From positions 124,001 through 188,000 of the forward strand of contig NZ_JACHXD010000008.1 of the NCBI RefSeq assembly GCF_014191875.1: DNA of 64,000 nucleotides, given 5' to 3'. The position numbers and the translations under genes are program-made. This DNA comes from Pseudoduganella violacea (lineage in GTDB: Bacteria > Pseudomonadota > Gammaproteobacteria > Burkholderiales > Burkholderiaceae_D). The notes under the pieces were generated by a model that had not been told where the DNA came from, ran no database searches, and saw nothing but the letters and a program-made list of their open reading frames with translations. This document shows positions 25,119 to 35,207 of the stretch, one piece after another (the stretch's first letter is position 1; every line of letters begins with the position of its first letter).

Positions 25119-25940
25119 ATGCGCAAACTGATACTCTGCGCCGACGATTTCGCCCAGTCGAGCGCCATCAGCGAAGGCATTCTGCGCCTGCTGGAACAAG
25201 GCCGCCTTTCCGCCACCAGCGTGATGAGCGAGTCGCGCGAATGGCCGATACTGGCCGCGCCCCTGCGCCGTTTTTCTCAGGATGCCGATATCGGCCTGCA
25301 CCTGAACCTGACCCACGATTTCCGCCAAGGGGAGGAGCAGGTGCGTCCGCTGTCCTACTGGCTGCTGGCAAGCCAGCTGCGACTGCTTTCCATCGACAAG
25401 CTGCGTGGCATCTTCCTGAACCAGATCGACCGCTTCTGCCATCATTTTGGCCGTCTGCCGGATTTCCTCGACGGCCACCAGCATATCCACGCCCTGCCCT
25501 GCGCGCGCACCGCGCTGTTCCAGGCCATGGAGCAACGCTGGAGCGGCGATGAGCGCCCCTATCTGCGCGCGCCCGACCTGCTGGCCAATCCCGGCGACGA
25601 CCGTTTCAAGTCGCATCTGCTTTGCCTGCTCACCCACGGCTTTTCCTACCAGGCCAACCAGCTTGGGTATGCGACGCCCTCCTGGTTCGCAGGCATGTAT
25701 TCGCTCTCGCCGGAAGCCGATTTCGCCGACCTGATGGAAAAATGGTTGGCCGACGCCCCTTCCGGCGCGCTGATGATGTGCCATCCTGGCCTGGAGGCCA
25801 ACGATAGGGATGACCCTATCGGCGCCAGCCGCGCGCTGGAATATGCCTATCTGGCCAGCGAGCGCTTTGGCGAGGCGTGCCGCCGGCTCGGCATTACCCT
25901 GGGACGCTTCAATCCCGCCCTTCCGCTGTCGGCCGCCTGA
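25119..25940 (+). CDS. ChbG/HpnK (YdjC) carbohydrate deacetylase, NaxD/LgmC-like
   Basis: 273 residues from the ATG at 25119, directly after the GT2 stop. Begins LILCADDFAQSSAI with the metal-binding Asp-Asp, then GLHLNLTH and DGHQHIHALP supplying further metal ligands, and MMCHPG near the end: the YdjC metallo-deacetylase pattern. In Francisella (NaxD) and Bordetella (LgmC) such an enzyme deacetylates an undecaprenyl-phosphate N-acetylhexosamine before transfer to lipid A. The operon order here fits that route. Confidence 0.87.
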   Translation: MRKLILCADDFAQSSAISEGILRLLEQGRLSATSVMSESREWPILAAPLRRFSQDADIGLHLNLTHDFRQGEEQVRPLSYWLLASQLRLLSIDKLRGIFLNQIDRFCHHFGRLPDFLDGHQHIHALPCARTALFQAMEQRWSGDERPYLRAPDLLANPGDDRFKSHLLCLLTHGFSYQANQLGYATPSWFAGMYSLSPEADFADLMEKWLADAPSGALMMCHPGLEANDRDDPIGASRALEYAYLASERFGEACRRLGITLGRFNPALPLSAA

Positions 25941-26009
25941 GAGAAGCAGAGAAAGCGGCCGCAGTCCCCCGCCATGCCCGTATAATGGGCAACACGCAAG
26001 GGGGGCGAC

Positions 26010-26738
26010 ATGAGACGTCTTGGATTCCTGATGCTTCTTTCCACCGCGGCGGCAAGCTGCCCGGCGCAGGAACTCACCATGTATCTGATGGAAGTGCCGC
26101 CGCTGACCATCAATACGGCGGAACGCAAAGGCGTGGTAGGAGATATCGTGCTGGAAGCCATGCACCGCGCCGGCTATGAAGCAAAGCTGCTGGTGGTGCC
26201 CAGCAACCGCGCCCTGGCCGCTGTCGCCAATCCCGCCGCGCGCAACACCCTGATCATCCCCCTTGCCCGGGTCGAGGCTCGCGAGGACAAATACACCTGG
26301 ATCGCCCCCATTCTCAAAGTCAACCGCGCCTTCTTCTCCCTCGACAAGACGGTCAACTCCTTTGAAGAGGCGCGCGCCGCCTTCAAGGTGATCGGCGCGG
26401 CCCGGGGCACGGCGGGCGTGCATATTCTGCGCGCGAACGGCTTTGCCGACGGCCAGATTTACGAACTCAATCAGGATCAAACGCCGCAGAAAATGCTGCT
26501 GAACCGGCGCATCGATGCCTGGTATGGGCCGGTCGCGGAAGGCAAGGCTTGGGTGAAAGCGAGCGATACCGACACCCGGGTGCAGGTCAGCGCCTCGCTC
26601 GGCCCCACCTACAACTACCTGGCTTGTTCCAAACACTGCGATGCGGAGCTGGTGTCGCGCCTGGGCAGCGCGCTGAAAACCATGGAAAAGGACGGCACCT
26701 CGAAAGCGATCCAGAAGAAGTATGGCGATATCGAATAG
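26010..26738 (+). CDS. Extracellular solute-binding protein family 3
   Basis: 242 residues, signal peptide of about 19 residues (SCPAQ). The mature part is SBP_bac_3-like: MYLMEVPPLTIN, GVVGDIVLEAMHRAGY, and a C-terminal SALKTMEKDGTSKAIQKKYG typical of PAAT-type binding proteins. No permease or ATPase is adjacent, so it may be an orphan or a sensor subunit. A GGGGGG-rich ribosome site precedes the ATG. It is convergent with the SDR gene. Confidence 0.8.
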   Translation: MRRLGFLMLLSTAAASCPAQELTMYLMEVPPLTINTAERKGVVGDIVLEAMHRAGYEAKLLVVPSNRALAAVANPAARNTLIIPLARVEAREDKYTWIAPILKVNRAFFSLDKTVNSFEEARAAFKVIGAARGTAGVHILRANGFADGQIYELNQDQTPQKMLLNRRIDAWYGPVAEGKAWVKASDTDTRVQVSASLGPTYNYLACSKHCDAELVSRLGSALKTMEKDGTSKAIQKKYGDIE

Positions 26739-26755
26739 CCGTCCGCGGCAGACGA

Positions 26756-27514
26756 TCAGGCGCGGTTGATCGACACGCCGCCGTCGACCAGCATGGCGGT
26801 ACCGGTCGTGAAGCTCGACAGGTCGGAAGCCAGATACAGCACCGAACGCGCGATTTCGTCCGGCGAGGCCAGGCGCTTCAGGGCGTGCAGGCCGGCGACA
26901 AAGGACTTGGCTTCTTCCGTGTTGGCCACGGCGCGGCCCATGGGCGTATCCGTGCCGCCGGGCAGAATGGCGTTGACGCGGATGCCCTGCGGTCCCAGCT
27001 CCGCCGCCAACGCCTGCGTCAGGCCGATCAGGCCAGCCTTGCTGGCGGCGTAGGCCGCCATCTGCGGCATGCCCGCCGTATAGCCGACAAAGGTGGAGGT
27101 GAAGATCAGCGATGCGCCGCTGCGGCCTGCCATGGCGGGAATCTGGTGCTTGGCCGCCAGGAAGGCGCTGGTGAGATTGGTGTCCAGCGTATTGCGCCAG
27201 CCCTCCACGCTGACATCGCTGGTGGGTCCCATTTCGCCCAGGGTGCCGGCGTTATTGAAAGCGATATCGAGCTGGCCGAAACGCTCCAGCGCCGTGGCGA
27301 CGGCTTGGCGCGCGCAGCGCTCGTCGGCCACGTCGCCCGCGCACGCCACGGCGCTGCCCGGTTCCAGGCTGGCGACCAGCGCGTCCAGTTCCGCCTGGCG
27401 GCGCGAGACCAGGACCAGCTTCGCCCCCTCCTGCGCGAACAGCTTGGCGGTGGCGTAGCCGATACCCGAACTGGCGCCGGTGATGATGGCTACCTTGTTA
27501 TTTAACAGCTTCAT
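26756..27514 (-). CDS. Short-chain dehydrogenase/reductase
   Basis: 252 residues, classical SDR: cofactor motif TGASSGIG (13-20), NNAG, and the catalytic YAASK near 154 with upstream Ser. LVSRRQAEL after the first Rossmann unit suggests NADP(H) preference through its arginines. Substrate unknown. It stands alone, convergent with the solute-binding protein gene. Confidence 0.88.
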   Translation of the reverse strand: MKLLNNKVAIITGASSGIGYATAKLFAQEGAKLVLVSRRQAELDALVASLEPGSAVACAGDVADERCARQAVATALERFGQLDIAFNNAGTLGEMGPTSDVSVEGWRNTLDTNLTSAFLAAKHQIPAMAGRSGASLIFTSTFVGYTAGMPQMAAYAASKAGLIGLTQALAAELGPQGIRVNAILPGGTDTPMGRAVANTEEAKSFVAGLHALKRLASPDEIARSVLYLASDLSSFTTGTAMLVDGGVSINRA

Positions 27515-27684
27515 TTCTGCTCCTTTCGCATGACAGACAGGTGTCTACGATAGGGCCGGCCGCCACGCCAGGCACTCCGCTTCTTGTCATTGAATTCCAT
27601 CGCTGGCATTACAAAAGCCATACATTCCGGCCAAGTCGAGCATATATAGTAATTACTCCACCTTTGAACCGCCCGGAGCCCGTC

Positions 27685-27819
27685 ATGCCTTCCCGCCCCG
27701 CATACCCGCTTTTGTGGCTGCTGCTCTATTTGCGGCTCGCGGAAGATCCTCCGATACCGGGATGGGCGGCATGGGAAGCGCTAGCGGCTGCAAATGGCAA
27801 AAAGCCGGCCTCGCAGTGA
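27685..27819 (+). CDS. Possible small ORF, 44 residues
   Basis: Begins MPSRPAYPLLWLLLYLRL, a short hydrophobic segment, then a soluble tail. The in-frame reading extends back to 27541 without a better start. Its stop codon lies within the loop and stem of the terminator serving the RTX gene, and no clear ribosome site is visible, so it may not be expressed. Confidence 0.25.
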   Translation: MPSRPAYPLLWLLLYLRLAEDPPIPGWAAWEALAAANGKKPASQ

Positions 27820-27831
27820 GGCCGGCTTTTT
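27799..27831. terminator. Strong bidirectional terminator
   Basis: AAAAAGCCGGCCTC-gcagt-GAGGCCGGCTTTTT, a 14-bp perfect stem, 25 bases past the stop of the minus-strand RTX/DUF4214 gene. Confidence 0.92.
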
Positions 27832-27855
27832 AAAGCGGTGGCAAGATAAACTACT

Positions 27856-30800
27856 TTAAGCCAGCCAGAGACCTTGTCCTGCTTGCTGCGCCTGGATCAC
27901 CGCGTCCTGCGCGATCCAGCTGCCAACCAGCTCGGCGCGGCTGTGGGTGCCCAGATAGCTCACCCACGCTGCCTCGCCACCGGCCGCATTGGCGGCCAGG
28001 CCGCTATTGGCGTACAGCGCATGCACGAAGGCCGCGTTATCGAGCTTGCCGTACAGCTTCTGGAACTCGTCCGAAGCGCTGAAGCTGTTCACCATCTGCT
28101 GGCTGCTCGACTGCGAAACCAGCCACCAGTTGATGCCGCCCACGTCCGCCGCGCGGTCGAACACGGCCTGGTACAGCAGGCCCGCCGTTTTCAGGCGCGC
28201 CGCATCGGCTTGCGTGAAGGCCAGGCTGATGGTGCCGTCGCTGAACTCGGCCTGCTCGATGCTGCTCAAGGTATCGACGTCGGCGTTGGCCTTGTCGGCC
28301 ACCTTGATCTGGCCATCGGCGCCCAGCAGGATCTTGTAATCGGCCTGCTTGCCGCTGTAGACCGCCGTGTCCTTGCCGTCGCCGCCGACCAGCACATCGC
28401 TGCCCGCGCCGCCCTCCAGACGGTCGTCGCCGCTGCCGTTGATCCAGCCGGATTCCTTCTCCAGCGTGGTCTTGGCGAAGACGCCCTCCTTGGCTTGCAG
28501 CTTGCGGTGTTCGTCGCTCAGGGCGAAGTTCAGCAGCACGTCGGCGCGCGTGACCTTGACGCCATAGCCGCCGCTCAATGCCTTGGTCCAGAATTCGAAG
28601 CCGCCCTTGTCCGCTGCGCGGCCCATGACCTGCTCATACAGCTTGTTCAGGAAGGCTTCATCGTCGATCGTGTCCATCTTGGCCGCTTTCCACTCGGCCG
28701 ATGCTGCGAAGGACGCGGCCACGCTCGTCAACGAGGCTTTAACGCCGGTGTAGAAATTCAGGCCACCAATATCGGCCGCGCGGCCGAAGGCAGCGTGATA
28801 CAGCAGGCCCAGATCGGCCAGCTTGTCCTTGCCCGCGTTGAGGAAGGCCAGCTCCGGCAGCTTGTTCAGCTCCGCCATCTGCACAGCCTCGTTCTGGCCG
28901 GGAGCAAACACGGCCTGCTCGTGGGAAGCCACAATCTCGCCTTTCGCGTTGACGCTGAAGCTCCAGGCGCCTTGATCGCTGCGGCCGCCCTGCAGCACAT
29001 CGTTGCCGTTACCGCCGATCAGCGTATCGTTGCCGATGCCGCCGACCAGGGTGTCGTTGTCGGCGCCGCCATCGAGGATGTCGTTGCCGCCCGCGCTGCC
29101 CAGAATATCGTTGCCGCCGCCGCCTTTGAGCACGTCGTCATCGACGCCCAGGAAGATATTCTGGCTGGCGTTATCGCCCACCACATAGTTGCGGCCATCG
29201 CCGCCGCGCAGCGTCGCGTCGCCCACCACGGCGGCGAAGTCCACATTATTCAGTTGCAGCACCGCCCCCTTGGCCAGTTGGCTGGCATCGATCACCAGGC
29301 CGATGACGGTGCTGTTCGTGCCGCCGCCCGCTGGCGTGGTCGAGCTGCCGCTGATCAGGATCGGTTGTTTGATATCGCTACCGCTCACCAAGCTAGGCGT
29401 AATGGTTTTGCTGAGCACCGTGACGTCCTTGCCCAGACCATCGAGGAAGCTGGTGCCTTGCCCTTTCATATCCGCCTGGGTGGACGACGCGGCATCGGTT
29501 TTCTGCTCGATGCGGCGGATCAGGTCCAGCAAGGCCTGCTCCTTACTGAGCAGGACAGTCGAACCCTCCGCGCCCAGACCGGCGCCCACCGGCAGGCTGA
29601 CGGTCAGCTTGGCTTCGCGGCCGCCGCTGGCGACGTCCAGCGCGATATCGGCCAGGCCTTTGTTGGGCGTCTTGCTGTCGTCCTGGCGGCCGCTCGTCAC
29701 AGTCGGCACGGTCACGGTGGCCGTGCTGGTTCCGGTCACGGAGTCGGCCCCGATGGTCTTGCCCACAGTGACACCATCCATCACTTCCGGCACCGGCCGC
29801 GGCGCCTCAGGCTCAGGACGCGGCGTCGGCTTGATCGGTTCCGGCTTCACTTCCGCTTCCACGATGAAGAGCTTGCCCATATCGGGGTTAGCCGCCACGG
29901 CATTGCCCGCCTTGTCCTTGAGCGAGTTGGCGTTGAGGCTCACGGTATAGGTGCCGTATTCGTCCTTATCCCAACTGCCGCCGGGCGCCTCGGCGACATA
30001 TCGCAGTCCATCATTCGTCGCTTCGGCTTGCACAATCTTCAGCTCACGGCCCTGGCTATCCTTGATGCTGATATTTCCCGGCTTGACGGAGCTGACATCG
30101 AGTCCGCTGCCAAAACCGTCCGTGAACGAGATTTTGGCAAAGAGCTTATTCAAAGCGGGGTCCGGGGCCGGAACCGATTGCAGATAGGCGTGTGGCGCTT
30201 CCTGATCCAATTGGAAGGTTCCGCTCACAGTCTTGCCCCAATTGCCCAAGTCATCCGCCACACCGACCTCGATGGTCCGTTTAGTCTCAGTCTGCGTAAA
30301 CTGGCCCGGTTTCAAGAACCAGCGCAGCGGGTCTTGCGGATCGATGCCGGCGCTCACAAAGTTGCCGTTTCCCACTTTGACCCTGACCGCTTCCCCATCA
30401 GCCAAGGGCGCATCGAGCCTGCCGCTCAGAATCTGATCCTTGGAATTGGCGTAGAAATCGTTGGATGCGCTAGCAGCGCCATTCTCCAGCGTCAGACCGC
30501 TGACGGTGCGGAGCGGTCCTTCCTGGTCCACCAGGTAAGCGCGCTGCGCGATGATCTCGCTCTTGCCCGGACCATCATCGAGCCTGAGCTGGATGGTGCC
30601 ACTGCCGGTCAGCGCCAGCCCCTTCCACAGCACATCCTTCTCACCGGCCGGGATGTTGATCGGGACCCAGCTCTTGCCATTATCCAGGCTGCCGAAGAGC
30701 AATTGCCCAGCCTTCAATGGCGTGTCGAGGGTCACCTTTACCTCCTGCGCGAGCTTGTTGGTGCGCAGCGAATCGTTCTTGGCAACAGCGCTGGTGAAGG

Positions 30801-31653
30801 CCAGGCCGCTTACCTGCACTTCCGGCGCGCTCACCTCCAGCACGATCTTGCGCGTGACCGAAGTGACGCCGTCACTGACTTCGACGGTAAAGCTGTCCGC
30901 GCCGGAGTAACCCAGCTGTGCTTGATAGCTCAAGCTGCCCTGGGGCGCGATATCGGCGGCGCCACTGTCGGCACGCGCGGCCACCAAGGCCTTGCCATGT
31001 TCAGCCGGGTCGCCCACCAGCTTCCATTCCAGCTTCTGGCCAGCGTCGGTATCGCTCACATGCAGCAGCTTGGCCAGATCGATGGCTTCCCCATTCGATT
31101 TGACTTTCACGGGCTGCTCGGCCTCCACAAACGTTGGCGCGGTGTTGGGCGGCGGCACCGCTACTTTGATATTGTCGATACCCCAGACCTGGGTTTTGTC
31201 GGTAGGACGGATAGTGACACGGCTAACGCCATCCAGGATGGCGCGATCCGCCTCCTGGTCAAAAGTCAGCACACCGGTTTTCGCGTCCAGCTGCGCCGTT
31301 ACCGTCCCTTTGTCGGTGGTGAAATTGAATTCGCCCAGAATCTGGCCGGGGGAATACAGGGAAAGGCTCTGCAGATTAAACACCGCTCCGTTTAGACTGA
31401 TCTCCAGCGGATTCGAGGCATCCTGTCCAGACTTCATCTGCGGCGTCATTTTGACGAAGACACCAGACATGGCCGGGCCGCCTTCAACACCCTGTTCCTC
31501 ATATGTCAGAACCTTGGTCAGGGAGCGCAGCCTCAGTTGATAAGCACCCTGCGCTTCAACCATATTGTCGCGGTCATCGCCCAACCATTCGGCCCCGTCC
31601 AGGCCAAAGCTCAATTCAATCGGTGCAGCATTTTGTACCATTGCCATATCCAT
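27856..31653 (-). CDS. Large secreted RTX-type protein with cadherin/Ig-like and DUF4214 domains
   Basis: 1265 residues from the ATG at 31653. No classical signal peptide. The N-terminal half has a concanavalin-like or cadherin-type region (about 170-280) and Ig-like repeats ([29 protein letters not shown]), then a proline/glutamate linker near 625. RTX calcium-binding nonapeptides follow at about 850-910 ([36 protein letters not shown]). Three DUF4214 units lie in the C-terminal 330 residues, each with an LYxxxFxRxAD-like core. RTX repeats and the C-terminal signal suggest type I secretion and surface adhesion or biofilm matrix. No exporter genes are beside it. Residue positions are approximate. 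Confidence 0.8.
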   Translation of the reverse strand: MDMAMVQNAAPIELSFGLDGAEWLGDDRDNMVEAQGAYQLRLRSLTKVLTYEEQGVEGGPAMSGVFVKMTPQMKSGQDASNPLEISLNGAVFNLQSLSLYSPGQILGEFNFTTDKGTVTAQLDAKTGVLTFDQEADRAILDGVSRVTIRPTDKTQVWGIDNIKVAVPPPNTAPTFVEAEQPVKVKSNGEAIDLAKLLHVSDTDAGQKLEWKLVGDPAEHGKALVAARADSGAADIAPQGSLSYQAQLGYSGADSFTVEVSDGVTSVTRKIVLEVSAPEVQVSGLAFTSAVAKNDSLRTNKLAQEVKVTLDTPLKAGQLLFGSLDNGKSWVPINIPAGEKDVLWKGLALTGSGTIQLRLDDGPGKSEIIAQRAYLVDQEGPLRTVSGLTLENGAASASNDFYANSKDQILSGRLDAPLADGEAVRVKVGNGNFVSAGIDPQDPLRWFLKPGQFTQTETKRTIEVGVADDLGNWGKTVSGTFQLDQEAPHAYLQSVPAPDPALNKLFAKISFTDGFGSGLDVSSVKPGNISIKDSQGRELKIVQAEATNDGLRYVAEAPGGSWDKDEYGTYTVSLNANSLKDKAGNAVAANPDMGKLFIVEAEVKPEPIKPTPRPEPEAPRPVPEVMDGVTVGKTIGADSVTGTSTATVTVPTVTSGRQDDSKTPNKGLADIALDVASGGREAKLTVSLPVGAGLGAEGSTVLLSKEQALLDLIRRIEQKTDAASSTQADMKGQGTSFLDGLGKDVTVLSKTITPSLVSGSDIKQPILISGSSTTPAGGGTNSTVIGLVIDASQLAKGAVLQLNNVDFAAVVGDATLRGGDGRNYVVGDNASQNIFLGVDDDVLKGGGGNDILGSAGGNDILDGGADNDTLVGGIGNDTLIGGNGNDVLQGGRSDQGAWSFSVNAKGEIVASHEQAVFAPGQNEAVQMAELNKLPELAFLNAGKDKLADLGLLYHAAFGRAADIGGLNFYTGVKASLTSVAASFAASAEWKAAKMDTIDDEAFLNKLYEQVMGRAADKGGFEFWTKALSGGYGVKVTRADVLLNFALSDEHRKLQAKEGVFAKTTLEKESGWINGSGDDRLEGGAGSDVLVGGDGKDTAVYSGKQADYKILLGADGQIKVADKANADVDTLSSIEQAEFSDGTISLAFTQADAARLKTAGLLYQAVFDRAADVGGINWWLVSQSSSQQMVNSFSASDEFQKLYGKLDNAAFVHALYANSGLAANAAGGEAAWVSYLGTHSRAELVGSWIAQDAVIQAQQAGQGLWLA

Positions 31654-31719
31654 TGCTTTAACAATACCAAATGGCAATTATAATTTCTTTTTGGAAATTA
31701 CGTAAATACGGCAAAATGC

Positions 31720-32808
31720 CTAGGCGGCCGTGGACGAGGAACCACCCATCGGCAATGGCGAAGTCTTGGCCAGCAGCTTGCGCGCCAAGGCGGCGCGAAC
31801 AGCGCGATCCAGATAGATCAGGACAAAGGCCGCCGGTACCGCAACCAGGGTAGCGCCGAGAAGCTTTTGCAGCGGCGGCAAGGCCAGGAATTTCGGCATG
31901 GCATACAGCAGCTGGTAAATGGGCATGTGGATGACATACAGGGGATAGGACAGCTCGCCCAGCATGGAGCAGCCGCGCCGCAGCGCGCCGTGCACATCGA
32001 TACCGGCGCAGCAGATGATCAGTGCTGGGACGATAAAGAAGATGTTCGCGAGCTGAATTTGCTTTTGCGCCAAGGCAAAGGCGCTAAAGCTGGCCAGAAT
32101 CAGGCCATAGGCCATCCAGGCTGGCGTCTTCGTCTGGTACAGCTTGGCATCGGATATCCACACGCCCACGAAAAATCCCGCGATCACGCGGGGGAAGCCG
32201 CCGATAAAGGTTTCATAGCCCCAGCCTGGATTATTAAATCGGGCGCAGGTCAGGAAATACAGGCAGATCAACCCGAGCAATATCCCGATATGCAAGGTCC
32301 GGCGGTACTTCACCACCACGAAGAAGAAGAGGATATTGACGAAGAGCTCAAAGAAAAGCGACCAGGACGGACCGTTCAGTGGAAAAATCGGCCCAAAGAC
32401 AAGCTCCTGGGCAAAGGGCCATGATATCTGGTTAAAGTAAGGCAGCATGAAGAGGCCGAGTGCGGCCGCTTTCGCAATCTCGGTCTGGTTGGGGCCGCCG
32501 TTAGCTGGCGGTACCGTTACCAAGGTCGCCCACAGGCCCAAAGCCAGGCCCAGCAGATAAAGCGGCATCAAGCGTATCAGCCGCGCCTTGAAGAAGGTCG
32601 CGAAGGACATGCCCTCCAAAATGCGCGAGCCGTAGCTGCGGGCAATTACAAAGCCGGAAAGAACAAAGAACATATCCACGGCAACCCCGGCGCCTGGCAG
32701 CCAGGGAAGGCCGCTGCGCTGGGTAAAGTGAAGCACCATAACAGCCAGTGCGGCCAGCCCGCGCACACCATCGAGGAGGTCAAAGCGCTTCTTGGAAGTG
32801 GATTTCAT
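31720..32808 (-). CDS. Membrane acyltransferase family 3
   Basis: About 362 residues from the ATG at 32808; a TTG two codons upstream is possible. RFDLLDGVRGLAALAVMVLHF carries the catalytic-type His, FFVLSGFVIARSY and WSLFFELF follow, and about ten membrane helices are visible. O-acylation of a surface glycan or lipid is likely; the acceptor is unknown. It lies directly upstream of the RTX/DUF4214 gene on the same strand but 66 bases apart. It is not closely similar to the acyltransferase at 15305-16504. Confidence 0.85.
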   Translation of the reverse strand: MKSTSKKRFDLLDGVRGLAALAVMVLHFTQRSGLPWLPGAGVAVDMFFVLSGFVIARSYGSRILEGMSFATFFKARLIRLMPLYLLGLALGLWATLVTVPPANGGPNQTEIAKAAALGLFMLPYFNQISWPFAQELVFGPIFPLNGPSWSLFFELFVNILFFFVVVKYRRTLHIGILLGLICLYFLTCARFNNPGWGYETFIGGFPRVIAGFFVGVWISDAKLYQTKTPAWMAYGLILASFSAFALAQKQIQLANIFFIVPALIICCAGIDVHGALRRGCSMLGELSYPLYVIHMPIYQLLYAMPKFLALPPLQKLLGATLVAVPAAFVLIYLDRAVRAALARKLLAKTSPLPMGGSSSTAA

Positions 32809-32915
32809 CAGCAAAAATTAATAAGAAGAAAATGTTTTCCATTCTATATTAATTTAAGAATAACTGTCACACGCCTGAAGCATGACATGGGTTCGCTGTG
32901 GCAGCGCGGCCATGC

Positions 32916-33335
32916 TCATTGCTTACCGGGAGGCGTATCATCCTCCTGCTTTTGCAACCTCGCCTCGGCAGCCTTCATGCCGTCGATCAGCTCCTCAATT
33001 TCAATGAGTCCGTGACGGTAGCGCTGCGCGGCGTCGTCCAGGATGCGCCAAGCGCCGACAAGCTTTCGATACTGATGGTCTGGCTGAACGAAGCCGACAA
33101 CGGCCATACAGGTGGAGGCAATGATTGCGGCCACCTTGACCGCCTCTCCAGTGGTCGCCGCGGCGATCGTGGCGGCCACCACGCCGCCAATGCCGAATCC
33201 ATAGTGGCAGATGACAAAAAACCAGAAAGAACAGAACCAGCCGTCCAGCCGGCGCTGGATTTCGGCCGGCAGATCACGAACTGGCCCCGGCACAGGCCGG
33301 GCGGCTGGCTTCAAGCTTGTTTTGGTCGTACCCAT
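32916..33335 (-). CDS. Small two-helix membrane protein of unknown function
   Basis: 139 residues from the ATG at 33335 (AGGAG 9 bases upstream); a longer in-frame reading to 33425 has no ribosome site. Two hydrophobic segments (WFCSFWFFVICHYGFGIGG and AAIIASTCMAVVGFV) are followed by a soluble helical tail rich in charged residues. The layout of two helices then a coiled tail resembles DUF4231/SLATT-type proteins, but I do not recognise a firm family match. Confidence 0.55.
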   Translation of the reverse strand: MGTTKTSLKPAARPVPGPVRDLPAEIQRRLDGWFCSFWFFVICHYGFGIGGVVAATIAAATTGEAVKVAAIIASTCMAVVGFVQPDHQYRKLVGAWRILDDAAQRYRHGLIEIEELIDGMKAAEARLQKQEDDTPPGKQ

Positions 33336-33626
33336 ATCGCATCGCTCCTGGCGAAGAGAGTAGCGCGCCAGCCTGGTCCGGAATCGGCCAGGCTTCGGGC
33401 ACTGGGGGCGTAGACGAAAGATCATACCGTGGCCGAGATCGCCGCACGAAAACAGGCGCGCGACGGCCTGATTCGGCGAGCTTTATATCAACCTGGCCAA
33501 ACGCTAGCTGTCGGCGGCGCGCCACGAAGCCCCGGGCCTTCTCGGCTATCGGTCAACACCACTACATCGTGGCCGCCGCGCCGCGTCGTGAAAAGACAAA
33601 CGTCGACGCAGCATCTCCGGCGCTAT

Positions 33627-34091
33627 TTACTGAACATCCAACAGCTCAACATCAAAGATCAGGTTCGCGTTCGGTGGAATCGGGCCAACACCATTCGCAC
33701 CGTAACCCATCTCCGACGGCACAATAATCGTGCGCTTTCCACCCACCTTCATGCCCTGCACTCCGACGTCCCAGCCCTTGATTACCTGACCGCCATCGAC
33801 CTTGAAGGTGAACGGCGAACGCCCCACCGAGGAATCAAACTTGGCGCCATGCTGCGACTCAGCCTGCGGCTCATACAGCCATCCCGTGTAATTGACGACG
33901 GCGGTAGAGCCGGCAGTCGCCTCCTTGCCGGTGCCAACCACGGCATCAATCTTTTGCAGGGAAATCGCCGGAGCCGCCTCGGACGAAGTTGGCGCCGGCG
34001 ACTCAGCGCGCTTGCAAGCGGACATGGCAAGGGCCATCGTCAGGGCAACGGCCGAGTAGGAGAGCAATTTTTTCAAATGAATATCTCGCAT
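33627..34091 (-). CDS. FKBP-type peptidyl-prolyl isomerase lipoprotein
   Basis: About 154 residues. Hydrophobic N-terminus with lipobox AMSAC, then one FKBP domain: TAVVNYTGWLYE, FDSSVGRSPFTFKVDGG, QVIKGWDVGVQGMKVGGKR, MGYGANGVGPIPPNA, ending LIFDVELLDV. It catalyses proline cis-trans isomerisation in the periplasm. The start is uncertain: ATG 34091 lacks a clear ribosome site, and a TTG at about 34073 (LKKLLSY) would also give a lipoprotein signal. The sequence to its left, 33336-33626, has no convincing gene. Confidence 0.85.
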   Translation of the reverse strand: MRDIHLKKLLSYSAVALTMALAMSACKRAESPAPTSSEAAPAISLQKIDAVVGTGKEATAGSTAVVNYTGWLYEPQAESQHGAKFDSSVGRSPFTFKVDGGQVIKGWDVGVQGMKVGGKRTIIVPSEMGYGANGVGPIPPNANLIFDVELLDVQ

Positions 34092-34145
34092 GAGTAAGTG
34101 ATGGGAAATGCCGCAGCAGCATACATCTTGCGGCACGGTAAGCAC

Positions 34146-34454
34146 AAGACGGGAAATCTACCACTTCGGGATGACATGAAGTCAACAAGATTCGGTACGA
34201 TTGCTGTCCGACCAATTTCTGCATAGCAGAGGTAAACATTTTCGCTGGCCAATTTCAGCTAAGTTTTCGTTATATGGACATGCCAAGGCCGTCGTAATCT
34301 GCGTCCCGATCCGTTGATGTAATGTCTTGTAAGTCGAGTGTTTTATTCTTCGCGGCAGATAAGAATTTTTTTCTCGGCGGCAACGTAAGCATCACGAGCA
34401 ATTTTAAATTCTGACGTCGACTGGGATGCATAGTTAATTGCAAGCGGTTTCAAG
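34146..34454. other. Non-coding stretch, nothing recognised
   Basis: About 309 bases between the FKBP gene and the first transposase fragment, AT-rich, with stops in all frames and no clear RNA or repeat structure. Confidence 0.5.
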
Positions 34455-34601
34455 GTTTCGATCAGTAAGCTGTGCCAGTGGTTCGAGACGCCGCGCCGGA
34501 CCTTGTACTACAGGGCAGTCAAGGCGACGTCGAAGGTGCAGCCACGCTTTGCCGAACCAATCAAGGCCATGATCAACGAGGAGCCATCATTCGGTTACTG
34601 A
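34455..34601 (+). pseudogene. IS3-family transposase OrfB remnant (N-terminal part)
   Basis: An open stretch of 48 codons reads SISKLCQWFETPRRTLYYRA and continues to AMINEEPSFGY before a TGA. This matches the segment of IS3-type OrfB proteins just before the integrase core. There is no start codon and nothing downstream in frame, so only a scar remains. Confidence 0.7.
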
Positions 34602-34652
34602 TGCTGACCTGCTTTGAGAATTTGTAGCCACCGCCACAATTAGTCTTCGACT

Positions 34653-35006
34653 TTACGCCGCCCTTTTTTGGCGCCGCAGATTCCCGACCAAAGCTGGGGT
34701 GCGGTTGCCGAGCGCAGAATGCGGCCGCTCATTGTTATAGAAGTGCCGCCATTTTTCAATCACGAGTTTGGCTTCTTGGCGGCTTAGGAACCATTCCCGA
34801 TTCAGACACTCGTCGCGCAGCTTGCCATTAAAGCTCTCAACGAATCCATTTTGCCAAGGGCTACCGGGCGTAATATAGGCGGGCCCTACGTTCCGGTCGC
34901 GCAGCCATTTCATGACTGCTGTTGCGGCGAACTCGGGGCCATTGTCTGACTCATGCAGCAACGCTTTGTGGATGACGAGTCGGTACTCAATCGAGTGTTT
35001 AGGCAC
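34653..35006 (-). pseudogene. IS3-family transposase OrfB fragment (C-terminal part)
   Basis: 117 residues with SDNGPEF (second catalytic Asp), [20 protein letters not shown] (catalytic Glu) and [14 protein letters not shown], the end of an IS3-group DDE transposase. The first Asp domain and OrfA are missing. Opposite in strand to the neighbouring remnant, so the two derive from different insertions or a rearrangement. Confidence 0.85.
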
Positions 35007-35207
35007 CAGAGTTTAACCGATAGGGACAACTGCTGGTAACCAATACGAGAGAGGAACGTCGCCGGATTAGTCTAGCTCAGTTGGAAAAAATATTATATGA
35101 GTCTTTTGATTGTTACATTCTTTGAGTTTTATCGAACCCTCTTTCGGTACAATTGATTTTCCTGCAGAGTCACATTGGCCTGCGGTAACTGCTGAATAGG
35201 ATTTTAA

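Noticed and set aside
28980..29240. Tandem DNA repeat or CRISPR-like array
   Set aside because: The periodicity comes from codons of RTX nonapeptides within one gene, not from repeats with spacers.
27874..31395. 1173-residue plus-strand reading opposite the RTX/DUF4214 gene
   Set aside because: Antisense shadow; the minus strand has recognisable repeats and domains, a start and a terminator.
33429..34097. 222-residue plus-strand reading over the FKBP gene
   Set aside because: Arg- and His-rich antisense of the isomerase; no motif and no ribosome site.
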